In this document: in pieces, positions 23,960-34,618 of the stretch | Layout of the letters: the number at the start of each line of letters is the position of its first letter | How positions within the stretch are numbered: the stretch's first letter is position 1 | Origin: Nageia nagi | Taxonomy: Eukaryota; Pinophyta | Direction: 5' to 3' | Assembly: GCA_050084985.1 (NCBI GenBank) | Contig: JBITNC010000001.1 | Coordinates: forward strand, 160,394,001-160,458,000 | DNA: 64,000 bases | The notes under the pieces: model-generated | The model's database searches: none | The model's input: only the letters and a program-made list of their open reading frames with translations | What the model was told of the DNA's origin: nothing | Made by a program: the position numbers and the translations under genes

Positions 23960-25150
23960 TAATGATGTTTTGAACCCATTAATTACCAAAATTATTAAAG
24001 AAAACTTAAAAAATATCTTTGCTCAAGAATTTCTTCTAAAAATGATAGTTTCTTCATTATGAAAACCTTCTTTTTACCATCAAATATTCTTATTTCACCT
24101 TGAAAAATACTACAATAGTCACCACCTTTGATAAGAGATTAAAAACTGGAGTACAAAAAGCTTCTTCTCAAGAATTTTACGTTAAAAAATGCAAGAATGC
24201 CACTTTTAAAACTCAAGATGACATAGAGTACAAACATGATGATGCATAGTTTGGAAAGGTATTATCCAAAGTACTATTGTCAACAATGGGTACACAAGGA
24301 ACATAATTTTATTTTCAAATAAAATTTCATTTATAACAAAATTTGATTTTAAGATGAAATTTCTTTTTAAACATTAAAAAATAAGAAAATTTTATTTTGA
24401 ACCAAAATTTTATTATTTGAATTTAGGTTTAGGTTTAGCCTTGGAAAAGGCTTGGTGGGCCAAGTCTTAGCCTTGAACATGGAACTTCTTGTTTGTGGTA
24501 ATGGGAGTGATAAATTGTGATTTTTGATGGATGTTTGATCAAGCTTTCTTGGGAGTTTTTTATGAAATTAAACCTATTTTATGTCATAGAGTGCATATTA
24601 CAAATAAGTATTTTTTTTTACAATTTGATTATATTTTTGTATTTTTAAATTAATTTTGAATGAAATTGGTCATTAAAATTGAAAATTTATTTTCTATTAC
24701 TTTTTTAATAACTTTATTTTTTTGAGGAATTATGAAAAAATATTATATGTTCACAATCTATAGATAATTGTCTATTAAATGAAAAAAAGGATAAGTTTAG
24801 GTCAAATTATATGTTCATTGTGTTAGGTATCTTTTCCAAAAAGGATTTAAAAAATATTATATTGTAGGTCAAACTATGCTTGTTATAGATGTGCATAGTA
24901 TGGTCTTGAAATAGTACTTTTTAAATAATGGCTTTAAGAAGTGCCTATCATAAATCAACTTATATCAATTGGGTATTGGAATAAATTACATTTTTGGAAA
25001 CTACAATCTAAGAAATTTATTTTTACCATAGTGATAGTTTTCAAGATTCCATCTCTAAGGGATTCAAATGTAGATATCAACTATGAACAAACCTAAAAAT
25101 CAAGGAATACATGTCCACTTTTTGCCTATTTCATGGATCCAACTTCTTGC
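23960..25150. other. AT-rich DNA with no recognised gene
   Basis: The section around 24,305-24,415 repeats AAAATTTTATTT-like words on both strands and may be a decayed AT-rich element. AGCCTTGGAAAAGGC occurs at 23,704 and again at 24,437. Nothing coding is recognised. Confidence 0.4.
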
Positions 25151-25159
25151 ATTGACCCC

Positions 25160-25510
25160 TAAATATAGCTTGCATGACCAAGAAGATAAATAATGCATTT
25201 ATAGTGATTCATCCTAGGAATAAGGCAATAAGAATCCAAGATCAAATTTTAAGGTTTTGTTTTGGATTTTGAATACATGTTCATGAAGGCATTCAAAACC
25301 ACAACATTTGATTCACAAGCACCAAGTAGACACATCCAAACACTCAATTAAAGTTTTATGGTATTGTAAGAGTGAAGTTGAAAACTCCATCAAGATAGCT
25401 TACATGAATAAGAAGGTCAAAGATTCATGTATAGTGATTCATCCCATGAGTAATGCAATAAGAGTCACTCATTGCATTGAAGTATTTAGAACCTTCATCC
25501 ATTAAAAATA
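25160..25510 (-). pseudogene. PPR-DYW gene fragment (late motifs)
   Basis: The minus strand reads MDEGSKYFNAMSDSYCITHG and MNHYTC, followed by DLLIHVSYLDGVFNF and further on VFGCVYLVLVNQMLWF. In DYW proteins these are the last PPR motifs just before the E domain (family pattern: VDEG...YFxxM...HYxCxVDLLGRAGxLDEA). Stops fall between the blocks. It lies downstream of the tail of another PPR copy (DYW end near 26,085), as in a head-to-tail array. Confidence 0.75.
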
Positions 25511-25559
25511 TTATTGGTATATTTATATATGGATATATAAAAATGTGCATCAATCTATA

Positions 25560-26080
25560 AAGAATGAATTCAAATAAAATGATTGTATAAAATGATAAAG
25601 AAAAGATAAAAGTATAATTAATAATTTCTCTACTCTTCATACCAAAGAACCAGCTTACTTATAAGCCCTTCTTTAGCATTTATTATTTGTTAAGTATTTT
25701 CTATTTTCTTCAAGTATTTCTCCTATATTCTTTCCATTTCTTGTACCTCCTTATCTAGTTATTTACTCTATACTTGTACAAGTTTCTTGAAAAATACGAT
25801 GTCTCTTTGCTACATTCTCAATCAAATGTTATGGTTCTCAATGCTTCCTCAAGATAGCTTGCATGAACAATAAGGTCAACAATGTATGTACCCATTTGTC
25901 AACTTCAATCCAATAACATTAAAAGCATACTTTATATAACCATCAACAAAATAGTCTATTTTTATAAATATTTAGTAACAACACTCTTTGACAAAATGAA
26001 ATGGAACATGGTTTTGTATCTACTTGAAAGCATGCACCTTGTCATTGTACAAGAATATTTATATATTTCATTACTTTGCA
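25560..26080 (-). repeat. Non-coding tail shared with the 58.5-58.8 kb copy
   Basis: After the DYW stop this copy and the one at 58,480-58,815 share long stretches of non-coding sequence, for example TTCTTCATACCAAAG / CTCTTCATACCAAAG, AAGCCCTTCT, TCTAGTTATT-ACTCTA and a TTGTACAAG / TTGTGCAAG block close to the stop. Similar first tails follow the DYW ends at 28,048 and at 32,734. The amplified unit is therefore larger than the coding region. Confidence 0.7.
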
Positions 26081-26084
26081 TCAC

Positions 26085-26240
26085 CAATAATATCCTAAAG
26101 AATATTATCAATATTTTAAATACAATTACCTTCATCATGACTATATGAAAGTAGAACATAAGATGTAACATATTTAATGCATATCCTATGATCATTATAA
26201 TCCATGAAACTATGTTGCACCATGCTAAAGTATTTATAAA
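26085..26240 (-). pseudogene. PPR fragment joined to a DYW-type C-terminus
   Basis: Near 26,220 the minus strand reads NIVSWIIMIIGYALN, a normal PPR S-motif end. Near 26,125-26,085 a second frame ends YSLGYYW and a stop, matching the terminal CSCGDYW of DYW proteins. Everything between the two (the rest of the PPR array, the E domain and most of the DYW deaminase domain) is missing. This is a deletion derivative of about 150 bp. The sequence after the stop (TGATGCAAAGTAATG) is shared with the other copies. Confidence 0.65.
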
Positions 26241-27284
26241 AAACTTATTTTTTTCATATGCTATAATAATAATAGTCCATAAAAATGTATTTACATCATG
26301 GATCTTGTAACAAAATTCTTTTTTTCTTATGTATTTAAATTTATCTTTGAAATATTTAATATCTTGTCAAAACAACTATAGTACTTGGAATATACCTTGT
26401 TGTCAATCAATAATAGTGGAATATACTTCTTTTGAATATATAACAAAGGATAATATTTATTTTAATGGTGGATGTATCCAAAAATATATTAGGAAAGACA
26501 CTACTAGTATCCAAAAAAACACCAGAAGACACACCACCAAAAATACCATTAATGATTAGTAACATAGTGATTGAAGGCAAGGTGATCAATATTGACCTTG
26601 AACACTCTAAAGATTACTTGAAAGTTAGTGTGCTTGTTACCCATGTAGAGGAAACAATCTCACTTACAAGGAACACTAAGATGGACACAATAATAAGACA
26701 TTCCTTTTTTAGCACTACCATACTCCTTAAAAGAAGCTCTAGAAAATCTTCTTCCTCCATAGATGGCTTTTTATATTTAATGTTAGTTTTTTTATATGTT
26801 AAATAAATTGAAACATACTTGCAAGATATGGTTTTTATTCTACATACTTGGATATGTGACACATTTTGGTTCTTGTTTATCCTTGATTTTCATATCATAT
26901 CGAATGTTGTTGTATTTTCATATCATTGTTAAAAAATATTTTTTATGGTCTAGTTACATTATAAAGTGAAATTATATTACTTGAAAGCATAGACGATATT
27001 ATTATGATAATCAAATAATTACAAGGGCCTTATATATATAGTCTTTGGCCCAATTCCTTAGATATTGGTACTTAAAGTATTTTTATACCTATGAAGTATT
27101 TATCAAGCTTTGATGATAATAAAATTTGAAAAATGATTTAAATAGAAAAAAATTAGGCATTAGGCCAAAATTTGCATCTCATTAGAATAGATCTAGGAAG
27201 TTTTTTAATTGAAACCTAATTATTGTACTCCATGAGGTTTCAAAGATACTTATATCTTCTCAAATTATTTTTTCATGTCATTTA
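26241..27284. other. AT-rich DNA; overlapping short open frames
   Basis: Open frames of 60-113 codons on both strands at 26,329-26,862 overlap one another and show no family signature. One plus-strand frame (26,465-26,806) is the longest but unrecognised. No other structure is seen. Confidence 0.4.
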
Positions 27285-27750
27285 GTCTATTTAGATAATT
27301 TCATATCATGTGGTACAATTGCATCATTTTAGAACATATGGTGGATGAGGAAACTTATCACTTTTAGACTAAATTTTTACACTTGAAAAAATTATGGGTT
27401 GGGTAGTTACTTTCCTTATCCAAGCTAGTTATTGGACCCCATTTTGAGATGTATTTTGTGATTCTTTTTCCACAAGCACATGAATTTTAAAAAACTTGGA
27501 ATACTAAACTCCAAATTATAATATTAGGGATTTCCTTTGATTCAATGGTGGTCTAATTATACAAGCATGAAAAAGGCAATTTCTAACATTTTGATATGTT
27601 TATTACAATACTCATTAGTTTTGAGTCTCATTTTTGGACATGAAGATTATATAATGTAGATGGAACACAAACATAAAGGGAAGCACAATAAGACTCAAAT
27701 ATACTCTATAATTATGCTCGAATAATCAAGAGTACTCATAGGATAAATAT
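27285..27750 (+). repeat. Dispersed repeat R, copy 1
   Basis: This copy begins GATAATTTCATATCATGTGG, passes TTGCATCATTTTAGAACATATGG, then GACTAAATTTTTACACTTG, and ends in GGACATGAAGATTATATAATG and TGTAGATGGAACA. The same blocks in the same order recur at 29,635-30,270, and the first part also at 27,755-27,835 and 28,262-28,375. It is non-coding and always next to PPR fragments. Confidence 0.75.
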
Positions 27751-27849
27751 ATATACAATTATGGTCATATATATCATTTTATACAGTTACATCATTTCAA
27801 AACATATGGTGGATGCAAAGGCTAGCTTATACCTTTTTTATAGGTTTTT

Positions 27850-27925
27850 GAATCACTATACATGTAGTATTGACCTTATTTTCCATGCAAGCTATCTTGA
27901 GAAATCTTTCAAAATCATAATATTG
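27850..27925 (+). pseudogene. Short PPR fragment
   Basis: The plus strand reads NHYTCSIDLIFHASYLEKSF, the HYxCxVDLLGxAGYLEE block of late PPR motifs. It is only about 25 codons long and lies opposite in orientation to most neighbouring PPR pieces. Confidence 0.65.
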
Positions 27926-28047
27926 ATTTACAAGCATCATTAAGTAGATACATCCACACAATGAAGTAGCATTTTCAAAAAATGAAATGGAACATGGTTT
28001 CCTTTCTAATTTAAAGAATACATCATATCAATGTGTAAAAATCTATA

Positions 28048-28110
28048 GAGTCTACATTACTTTGCATCATAAATAATCTTCACAAGAACATTATCTATAT
28101 CTAAAATGAA
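28048..28110 (-). pseudogene. DYW-type C-terminal end
   Basis: The minus strand reads FHFRYR, stop, CSCEDYL and a stop. This matches the last 15 residues of DYW proteins (family: FHHFKDGxCSCGDYW). The final tryptophan has become leucine and one stop has appeared. The tail after the terminal stop again starts TGATGCAAAGTAATG. Only the end of the gene is recognisable here. Confidence 0.65.
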
Positions 28111-28261
28111 ACTTCCCACATCAATATAAGTATTTGAAAGTAGAAAATAATATGTAACATATTTAGGCTTCAAAAACTCCCTTATTCCTACATTTATTTG
28201 TGGTTACAAGAACTAAGAAAATATGTTCACACTAAAAGTTTAAACCTCCATAAATTTTTCA

Positions 28262-28375
28262 TAGCATTTAATGTATTTAGATCATTTCATATCATAGGTT
28301 ACAATTGCATCATTTCAAAACATATGATGTATGAGGCTAACTTGTAAAATTTAGACTAGTTTTTGATACTTGTAA
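28262..28375 (+). repeat. Partial copy of dispersed repeat R
   Basis: It shares AGATCATTTCATATCATA, ACAATTGCATCATTTCAAAA and TTTAGACTAGTTTTTGATAC with the larger copies. It stops where the larger copies continue. Confidence 0.7.
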
Positions 28376-28639
28376 CATCTCGTACAAGGAACTTAGGTGG
28401 GTACTTGTAACATCTTAAGCTTTTTTAATTTTTTTGAGAAGAGAAACCAAAAGGGTAGAGCACTTATCTTGTACCATTTTAAGCTAAGGTGGTTAGAGAA
28501 CTTGTACATTTTTCAATTTAACGAGGAGAGAAGAGTTGAGATGAGGGGATCACAGAGAGTACCCAACATGTATTATTCTATGTATGTTATCAAATAATTG
28601 TCATTATTTTGGAATAAAATTATCTAATGCCTTTTTAAT

Positions 28640-28925
28640 AAAACCTATTTTGTGTGCATCATGCAATCATTGCATATAATGAAACTATGTTTACATTATG
28701 TATCTTATCAAATAATTCATAGAATATTAGTCAAACACTTGGGAAAACTATGGTAGGCACTTGTAACATTTCAATTCATTTTATTTTTTTAGGAAGAACA
28801 ATTGAGTGGGTTGAGCAGTTAGCTTATACCCATTTATTTTGTATCTAACAATCATTGTAGACCATGAAATTGTATTTGCATCATGCATCTTATCATATAA
28901 TGCATGTATATTGAGTCATCTCATG
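28640..28925 (-). pseudogene. PPR motif fragments
   Basis: The minus strand reads ALYDKMHDANTISWSTMIVR near 28,910-28,850 and YELFDKIHNVNIVSLYAMIA near 28,715-28,655. Both are the S/P junction block of PPR motifs (family: LFDKMHDANVVSWNAMIAGY). They are about 200 bp apart, two motif lengths, so the intervening motif has decayed. Confidence 0.75.
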
Positions 28926-29039
28926 AAAAGGTAATAAGAGTCACTCATGTTGTTATGGTTTCCTCCAAAGTGCTTCATTAGACCAAAGAGTTTGAGACCA
29001 TATTTGTTGTATCCATAAATTGTATATACTCCAATCATC

Positions 29040-29300
29040 ATATACTAGAAAACTATTTTTACATCATTTCAAATAATATGATGTACTTAGATCTTTCTTT
29101 GATATATGTTGGTGCATTTGGATTATTTCATATCATATCATACGATGCAATTACATTATTTTATATCATAAGGTGTAAATAGATCATTTCATATAATATG
29201 TTGGTGTATTTAGATCATTTCATATGATATGGTGTATTTAGATAATTTCATATCATATGGTACAATATAGTTGCATAATTTCAAACCATATGGTGTATTT
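29040..29300. repeat. Short tandem-like ATTTCATATCATATGG repeats
   Basis: The word ATTTCATAT(C/A)ATATG with a following GTGTA(T/A)TTAGAT recurs at least six times at spacings of about 30-60 bp. It appears to be an internal expansion of the first block of repeat R. Confidence 0.7.
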
Positions 29301-29329
29301 TGGGTATATATTTCATTAAGTATCCCCAC

Positions 29330-29500
29330 ACAATGCATGTATAATAGTTAATCTTAGAAATAATGCAATAAGATTCACTCATGTTATTAAAGTATTTATA
29401 GCCCTCATCCATTAGATCTGCATGGTTTCTTCCAAGTAGAACACATACAAAGGTTATATTTGTAGTGTTGGGTCCCAAGTGCTTCATCAAATCAAAAAAA
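29330..29500 (-). pseudogene. PPR motif fragment (well conserved)
   Basis: A 69-codon minus-strand stretch (29,490-29,281) contains PNTTNITFVCVLLGRNHADL, then MDEGYKYFNNMSESYC and NYYTCIV. It matches the penultimate L/S motifs of DYW proteins (family: PNxxTFVCVLLACNHAGLVDEG). It loses similarity after NYYTCIV, at the edge of the ATTTCATAT repeats. Confidence 0.8.
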
Positions 29501-29634
29501 TTAAAGGCATCCTTATTGTAGTCATCAACAACACTTTCTATTACATATCACTTCTGGACTAATTTTTGATACTTCAATTTTTTGAGTTCAATATTCAATT
29601 TCCTTCTTAAAGCTAATTTTTGGATAATATAGTG

Positions 29635-30270
29635 TATTTATATAATTCCATATTATATGGAATAGTTTCATCATTTTAAAACAAATGGTGGATAAAGCCA
29701 ACTCATCACTTTTGGACTAGTTTTTGATACCAAGAAAAATTCAAGGTTGCACAATTATTTTCCTTCTCTAAGTAAGTTTTCATGCCCATTTTGAATCATC
29801 TTTTTGGGTTTCCTTTTATACAAGCATATAATTTTTAGAAATATAGTATATTAAACTACAAAATATGATATGAAGCACCTCCTTAGATTCAATTATGGTT
29901 TGATTGTAAGAAAAAGGAAGTTAGTAAGTTTTAGATGGTTTGTTGTACAATAGTCATCATCTTTTGGGTTTCTTTTTCTACAAGACTATGATTTTTATAA
30001 AGCTAGTATGTTGAACTCTAAATTATGATTTCAAGCACTTACTTCAATTAAACAGTGGTCTAACTATAAAAAAAGTAATTTATAATTTTTGAATAGATTT
30101 ACTATAGCAATCATTGACTTTTGGGCCCTATTTTTAGACATGAAGATTATGCAATGTAGATGGAATATGAAGGCAAAGGTAAGCACAATAATATTCAATT
30201 AAATATTATTGATAAAGAATACATATAAGATAAAAAATTACATAATTGTGCTCAAATTATTAATTATTTT
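29635..30270 (+). repeat. Dispersed repeat R, copy 2, with internal duplication
   Basis: It matches copy 1 (27,285-27,750) from TTCCATATTATATGG through TTTTGGACTAGTTTTTGATAC to GACATGAAGATTATGCAATG and TGTAGATGGAATATG. A block of about 140 bp (TTTTTGGGTTTC, a TTTTTA-rich middle, ATTCAATTATGGT) is present twice here, at about 29,800-29,935 and 29,955-30,065. Copy 1 has it once. Confidence 0.75.
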
Positions 30271-31370
30271 TATATAGGCATTTTGTAAATTTTTGAAAGT
30301 TTGTCACTATTTGATCAATTTGCTACAAGTATGAAAATACTAGGATATTGAATATCCATATATTGGGATACTATAGAGGTGTTGTTAGGTGTTCCTTTGG
30401 TTTCTTATAGACTTGTATTAGGATGAGTAAGGTAAGAGACTGAATGGTGATTGGTCATTCCCATTAGGCCATCCTCTTAGAGCCCATGGCATATAATGTT
30501 ATTAAGTCATAGGACTATTGTACCTCTTGCAATCGAGAAAGGCATATTTGAGAAGCATTTTTCCATTGAATTTTTTCATGGAAGAATATTTGCTACCTAT
30601 GGATACTTTTTTAAAAAGCAATTATTAGATGATGATTTTAAATTGTAACTTTATAGTTTAATAGGGATATGAATAACCACCTCCTTATATCCTTTGATGA
30701 TAGTTTATACTACCATACATGAGCGATTATTAATCGCCACTATAGGGAATTGACCTTTTCCGATAGGCTCATAGGTGATGGACCAATAGCCATTTGTATA
30801 GGGCTTTAAGGGAGGTTATAAACTACAACCAAAGGTCCATTTTAGTATAATATTTGTTATAGGAACATCCATGGTTACAGGTGGATGTCTTATCTATAAC
30901 ATTATTTGATTCGATTATTTTATTTTGCAGGTTAAAATTTGAAACTTTGAGATAAAGCATACATAAAATAAATATTATTAATTATGGTTAAGTATCTATA
31001 TGTTACCACTCATCAAAATTTTAAATTTCTTCAATCTAAACTTGATACCTAAAATATCAACATTGGTAGAAAATCTCCATATCAACAACAATAAAGCCTA
31101 TAAATATGAGTGAATAGAGTTCTTTATCAAAAAGAAAAATAGTAGCACATGCAACTATGCCAATAGTTTTAGAGTTCTCACCTTTTTCCTTTTGGATAAT
31201 ATATTACTACTTAAAAACTAAGGATGCATTGAGTAATGATCCTACATATTATTGATATACTATCATGGGAGTTGACTATACTACTAATAAATTACACCCC
31301 TTGTATACCCCTAACATCATCAGACCAAAGGATAGTTGCATGCACCCCAATGGTGGGGTCCACCCTTTTC
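30271..31370. other. Less AT-rich spacer with no recognised gene
   Basis: 30,390-30,900 is somewhat richer in G and C than its surroundings and reads like a decayed LTR or untranslated region, but no partner copy exists in the window. No coding signature. Confidence 0.35.
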
Positions 31371-31379
31371 TAGAATCAA

Positions 31380-32265
31380 TGGGTGTGTAAATACCATGCA
31401 TTATTCCTATTTTAAATGCCATTTGTTATTCCTAATTTAAATGCCATGCATTTTTCAATTTTAACCTCTTGGCATTTTTTTTGGGTAGTAAATGTTAGGC
31501 ATGTTCTTAAGTGTAAACACCATGTGTGTTTCTTATTAGTAAATATTTAGCATTTATCACTTTTTTAAATGTTAGATGAATTTTCATGTTAAACACATGG
31601 TATTTACCATATTTTCTCTCATGTCAAGATTTCAAAAATATTGCATGTGCACATTAAATATCTTGGTTACATACCTAACATTCACCACTATGTATTAAAT
31701 GCTAGTGTTTACCATAATTTCTCTTCCATCAATATTTCCAACTTATCTTGGATACATGATTGATATTTACTACTCTAGGTGTAATGAACACTAGAAGTTT
31801 GCAACATTTATTTTTGATGTAATAAACACTAGAAGTTTACAACTTTTATTTGGGTGTAATAAACACCATACATTTACTACCACATCCCATCGAGATTTTG
31901 AAATATCCCACACATGCATATTAATTATATTTATTACATACCTAATGTTCAATGAGTAGTAAATACCATGCATTTATCACCTTGATTACTATAATTTCTC
32001 TCCTATAAAGATTTTTGACTGTCCCACACATATGCATTTATTACATTCATTATACACCAAGCATTTACTAAAAAGTAAATGCATAGTGTTTATTATTTTT
32101 TCTCTCTCATTGAGATTTCCAATTGTCCCATATGTATGCATCAATGGAATTGGTTACACTCTTGGCATTTACTAAGTAGTAAAATCCATTCATTTACCAA
32201 ATTTTCTTATGTGCGTATTAGTTATCTTGGTCACATACCAAGTATTTATTACCAACATAAAAAAA
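31380..32265. repeat. Minisatellite-like array, unit about 100-130 bp
   Basis: A unit made of a GAGATTTC(C/G)AA-TGTCCCACACAT block, a GCATATTAATTA-type block, a TACATACC(A/T)A block and TAGTAAATACCATGCATTTA recurs about seven times. Good copies lie near 31,880-31,980, 32,005-32,080 and 32,110-32,190. Copies differ by many substitutions and small gaps, so the array is old. Confidence 0.7.
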
Positions 32266-32559
32266 AGAGATGATAATTTTGTTTCATTTTCAATGTTTGA
32301 ATTGTTCTTGTAGTAGAGCAGGAGAGCCAAGATGACTTTCTAGGGAAGTAAGTATTCTTACTCTATTGATATTTGTATTCCATGAAATGGTTTTAACCTT
32401 TCTTGTAGATTGTAGGGTGACATGTTATCCTTTCTTTTAGCATTTTGAATAGGTTATAGATCATACCTCACTAAAGAGTTCTAATAACCAAATATAGAGA
32501 ATACTTTTTAGTAGTTATATGGTGTTACTATTCATATCAAAACCCTACTTATGGACTAT

Positions 32560-32690
32560 ATTTTATTTACCTAAAACCCTAGCATTTCAAAAACTATTCA
32601 AGTCCAAAACCTAGTATTTCAAAACCCTGATTATTGACTAGGAATTAGATACTCAAAACCCTAGCATTTTGAAACCCTACAATTATATTC
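32560..32690. repeat. AAACCCTAGCATTT short repeats
   Basis: Variants of AAAACCCTAGCATTT(C/T) occur four times within about 130 bp. AAACCCTA is also the plant telomere word on this strand, but the units are not tandem at 7 bp, so a telomeric origin is not supported. Confidence 0.5.
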
Positions 32691-32734
32691 ACTACACAAA
32701 ATGTACAAGATTCTTTAGATTTTGTATTACTTTG
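32690..32734 (-). pseudogene. Left half of the PPR-DYW tail split by element C
   Basis: The 45 bases before element C contain TGTACAAGATTCTTTAGAT and end ATTACTTTG. The same tail follows the DYW ends at 58,815, 26,085 and 28,048. The gene it belongs to resumes at 57,662 on the other side of element C. Confidence 0.75.
32730..32734. repeat. Target-site duplication of element C, left copy (CTTTG)
   Basis: CTTTG directly precedes the TGTTAT start of the left LTR and is repeated exactly at 57,662-57,666 after the right LTR. A 5-bp duplication is the usual size for Ty3/gypsy integrases. Confidence 0.85.
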
Positions 32735-33447
32735 TGTTATAACTAAAATAATAATAATTATGATTATTCACAACATATTTAATTTAACCAACTATTCATG
32801 AAATAATAGTAAATGATGATATGAAAGATAGCAATCACTTAATTAACCTTGACCTATCAAATTGGATTTACAAAAGATGCAAACATGTACTTTACATTTC
32901 AGAATGAATAAAGGTGATATTCAACTAAAAGGGGATGAACAATGAGCTTACTCAAAGAATTAAGCCACAAATTCAACCTCAAACCAATTCTAGTGCTATG
33001 ATATCAACAATGCCACCTAGTTAACTTTCAAGATTACCTCAATGTTTCACTTGATATCATTGTCAACCCTTCGAAGCTTGAAATATCATGCATAAATGGA
33101 TGATAAATATTACAAGAATGCAAAGCTCAATGTATAAAAAAATCCAAATATGATAGATTGCATTAAGAAATAATGGTCAAGAATGATTCAAGTAATTTCT
33201 ACCCATCAAGGATTCAAGATTATGTCATAATTTCTTATGTACAACATCTCCACATTTATAGGTAACATGTCTAGTGCTAAGGCTTCTCCTTAGGCTTTAT
33301 GTGATGTAGGAATTACATGTTGTCATAAAACATAAAGGTAGATGAGAGTCCATAATGATAAGAGTATTTATTTAATTAAATAAATAAATTATTTTAAATA
33401 CCTAAAAGAGTATTTTAATTAAATTAAAATTCCTTTTTAGATGTTCA
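32735..33447 (-). repeat. 3' LTR of element C
   Basis: It aligns end to end with 56,967-57,661. Shared words include TTAACCTTGACCTATCAAA, TCAAGGATTCA, GTCTAGTGCTAAGGCT, AAAACATAAAGGTAGAT and AATTAAATAAATAAATTATT. It begins TGTTATAA and ends at TTCA, where the other copy has AACA. The two copies differ by many substitutions and small gaps. Confidence 0.88.
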
Positions 33448-34010
33448 TAGATGGTCAACTTTGAATATGATTAGCACTTTTGGGATAAAAGATAATCAAA
33501 GCATAAATTCAAAGTATAACAAGAAAAGTAAGAAAGTACTATTTGAAAAGTTATCTCACGGTGATAGCTTTGGATTCCTTCTTTTTACCTATATTATGCC
33601 CTTTCTTTGGCTTGGTTGTGACATGATAGACCTCTCATCATAGGGTAAATCCAAGGCAAAGATAAAGGACCCTAAAATATTTTTGACTTGTGATATAATT
33701 TGAAAAACATTTTTTTATGAAAAAGGAAGGTAAAAGAATGAAACTAATTACCTTTTTTGCTATATTAACATGATTAAGAAGGAAAATTAAAATGTTTTGA
33801 TATTTTTAATCTTTGTAACACAACAAAATGACTAGGAACACAATGGCATCATTGGGTTATTATTCCCTTTTCTTAAAATATTAGTATTGAGAAATATAGA
33901 GATGCATATTTTTATGAAAAAGATCATACATAATTTTTTTTGAATGCATAACATTAATTGGATTATGTTCTTATTTAACTTTTATTATGGATAATTTATA
34001 TGCATATTTT
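33448..34010 (-). other. 3' untranslated part of element C
   Basis: Sequence between the integrase end and the 3' LTR. A 60-codon plus-strand frame (33,461-33,643) has no family signature and runs against the element. No polypurine tract is visible at the LTR border. Confidence 0.5.
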
Positions 34011-34014
34011 CAAT

Positions 34015-34605
34015 AATTTACAATGACAATATAAGGACCTATCCAATTAAGTTTGAACTTACCTCTCTTTTCATTCTCTAAAGCTTTTGTGTTGGTAAGA
34101 TTTTCTTTTAATACTAGGTCACCTACCTTGAACTCTTTAAGCATGATCCTTTTACCATAAACATTTGGATTTTGGAGTGATAGATATGAAGTTGTTCTAA
34201 ATAATTTACTCTTTTTTCATCTAGAACCTATAATTGGGCTAGTCTAGCTTTTATTCTATTTTCATCAAGAATGAGACCATCTAGTGACAAATGTAATGAT
34301 GGGATTTCTAGTTCAAATGGAACTATGACTTCATCACCATACATTAAGGAAAAAGGAGTGGTCCCTATGGAAGTCCTTATACTTGTTCTATAGTCTCACA
34401 AAGTATAAGAGAGTTATTCATGCCAATCTTTTTCATGATTTGCAATATTTTGGATACGATAATCTTTATTGCTTTGATAGAAGCTTCAAATTGACCGTTT
34501 CCTTTGAGATAATAAGATGTAGAGAATTTTCTTTCAAGATGATATTTATTACAAAGTACTTTAACTTCATTACCTCTAAAACATGTACTATTATCCATAA
34601 ACAAT
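34015..34605 (-). pseudogene. Integrase of element C, C-terminal part
   Basis: The minus strand begins PSKLFMDNSTCFRGNEVKVL and continues to KYHLERKFSTSYYLKGNGQF and EASIKAIKIIV. It holds the second catalytic aspartate (MDNST) and the glutamate (GQFEAS) of the DDE core. The C-terminal domain follows: SLMYGDEVIVPFELEIPSL, ILDENRI, QLHIYHSKIQ and a GPYIV module near 34,055. Stops break it. The first half of the same domain lies 16.7 kb away at 51,340-51,780, on the far side of element D, so one integrase gene was cut in two. Confidence 0.9.
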
Positions 34606-34618
34606 TTAGAAGGGACAT

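Noticed and set aside
26465-26806. 113-codon plus-strand frame
   Set aside because: It overlaps other frames on both strands, has no family signature, no codon regularity and no conserved neighbour. Chance openness in AT-rich DNA is the simpler view.
32560-32690. Telomeric AAACCCTA repeats
   Set aside because: The AAACCCTA words are tens of bases apart and embedded in a longer unit with AGCATTT; they are not tandem 7-mers.
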